5,621 nucleotides of DNA from an uncultured Actinomycetes bacterium (GTDB lineage Bacteria > Actinomycetota > Thermoleophilia > Gaiellales > F1-60-MAGs149), in assembly GCA_903847495.1 (NCBI GenBank), contig CAINDT010000449.1, positions 1 to 5,621 of the forward strand, read 5' to 3'. A model generated the notes under the pieces. That model was not told the DNA's origin, made no database searches, and saw only the letters and a list, made by a program, of their open reading frames with translations. Made by a program: the position numbers and the translations under genes. Each line of letters begins with the position of its first letter. Positions within the stretch are counted from its first letter, which is position 1. Positions 5,544 through 5,621 of the stretch are shown here, piece by piece.

Positions 5544-5621
5544 ATGGACATCCTCGTTCTCCAGCACATCGCCTGCGAGCCGCCCGCCGAGTACGGCACG
5601 GTGCTCACCTCGCGCGGCCAC
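5544..5621 (+). CDS. Class I glutamine-amidotransferase-like protein, N-terminal fragment
   Basis: Only 26 codons are present before the window ends. They begin MDILVLQHIACEPPAEYG, then TVLTSRGH. The hydrophobic first strand followed by QHIACEPP and a short helix ending in RGH is the familiar opening of GMP-synthase-like class I amidotransferases (GATase1 fold), in which the catalytic Cys-His-Glu triad lies further downstream and cannot be seen here. Such proteins transfer ammonia from glutamine or act as related peptidases or hydrolases; the specific role is unknown. ATG 5544 fits both the family start and the -10 box at 5532-5537. The gene is on the same strand as the exporter but probably has its own promoter. 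Confidence 0.7.
   Translation, partial: MDILVLQHIACEPPAEYGTVLTSRGH

Overview
The window is high-GC DNA, densely packed with genes and with short intergenic gaps. GTG starts, -10-like hexamers set 6-7 bases before start codons, and an MmpL-type exporter all suggest an actinobacterium. The particular gene mix looks to me like the Thermoleophilia/Solirubrobacterales side of the phylum, but that placement is an inference from general familiarity and not a database result.

Layout, left to right. (1) Positions 1-2344, minus strand: a two-gene envelope-glycan unit read right to left. It holds a GT4 glycosyltransferase (1181-2344) and then, overlapping it by the four bases GTGA, a membrane protein that joins a NodB-type polysaccharide deacetylase to the beginning of an LPG-synthase/AglD-type flippase-like domain. 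That second gene runs off the left edge. (2) Positions 2345-2433: a divergent regulatory region holding a 27-bp inverted repeat with the exact geometry of a CIRCE element, the binding site of the heat-shock repressor HrcA. (3) Positions 2434-2754, plus: a small FmdB-type zinc-ribbon protein with a Ser/Lys/Asp-rich tail, possibly read from a leaderless transcript. (4) Positions 2751-3290, minus: a short nucleoside-phosphorylase-fold protein that best resembles futalosine hydrolase (MqnB, menaquinone pathway). Its stop codon and that of the FmdB gene share one CTAG palindrome. (5) Positions 3291-3366: a short divergent promoter region. (6) Positions 3367-5493, plus: an MMPL/RND-family exporter whose reading frame continues upstream of every ATG/GTG/TTG; the best visible start is ATT. 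(7) Positions 5494-5543: a gap with a good -10 box. (8) Positions 5544-5621, plus: the first 26 codons of a class I glutamine-amidotransferase-like protein, cut by the right edge.

The clearest functional link is the glycosyltransferase plus deacetylase/flippase pair, which I read as a module that builds, N-deacetylates and translocates a lipid-linked sugar. The other genes look like independently promoted neighbours. There is no sign of mobile elements, CRISPR arrays, or tRNA or rRNA genes. The most notable items are the CIRCE-like operator between the glycosyltransferase and the FmdB gene, the domain fusion with a predicted cytosolic deacetylase, the substituted donor-site residues in the glycosyltransferase, and the missing canonical start of the exporter.
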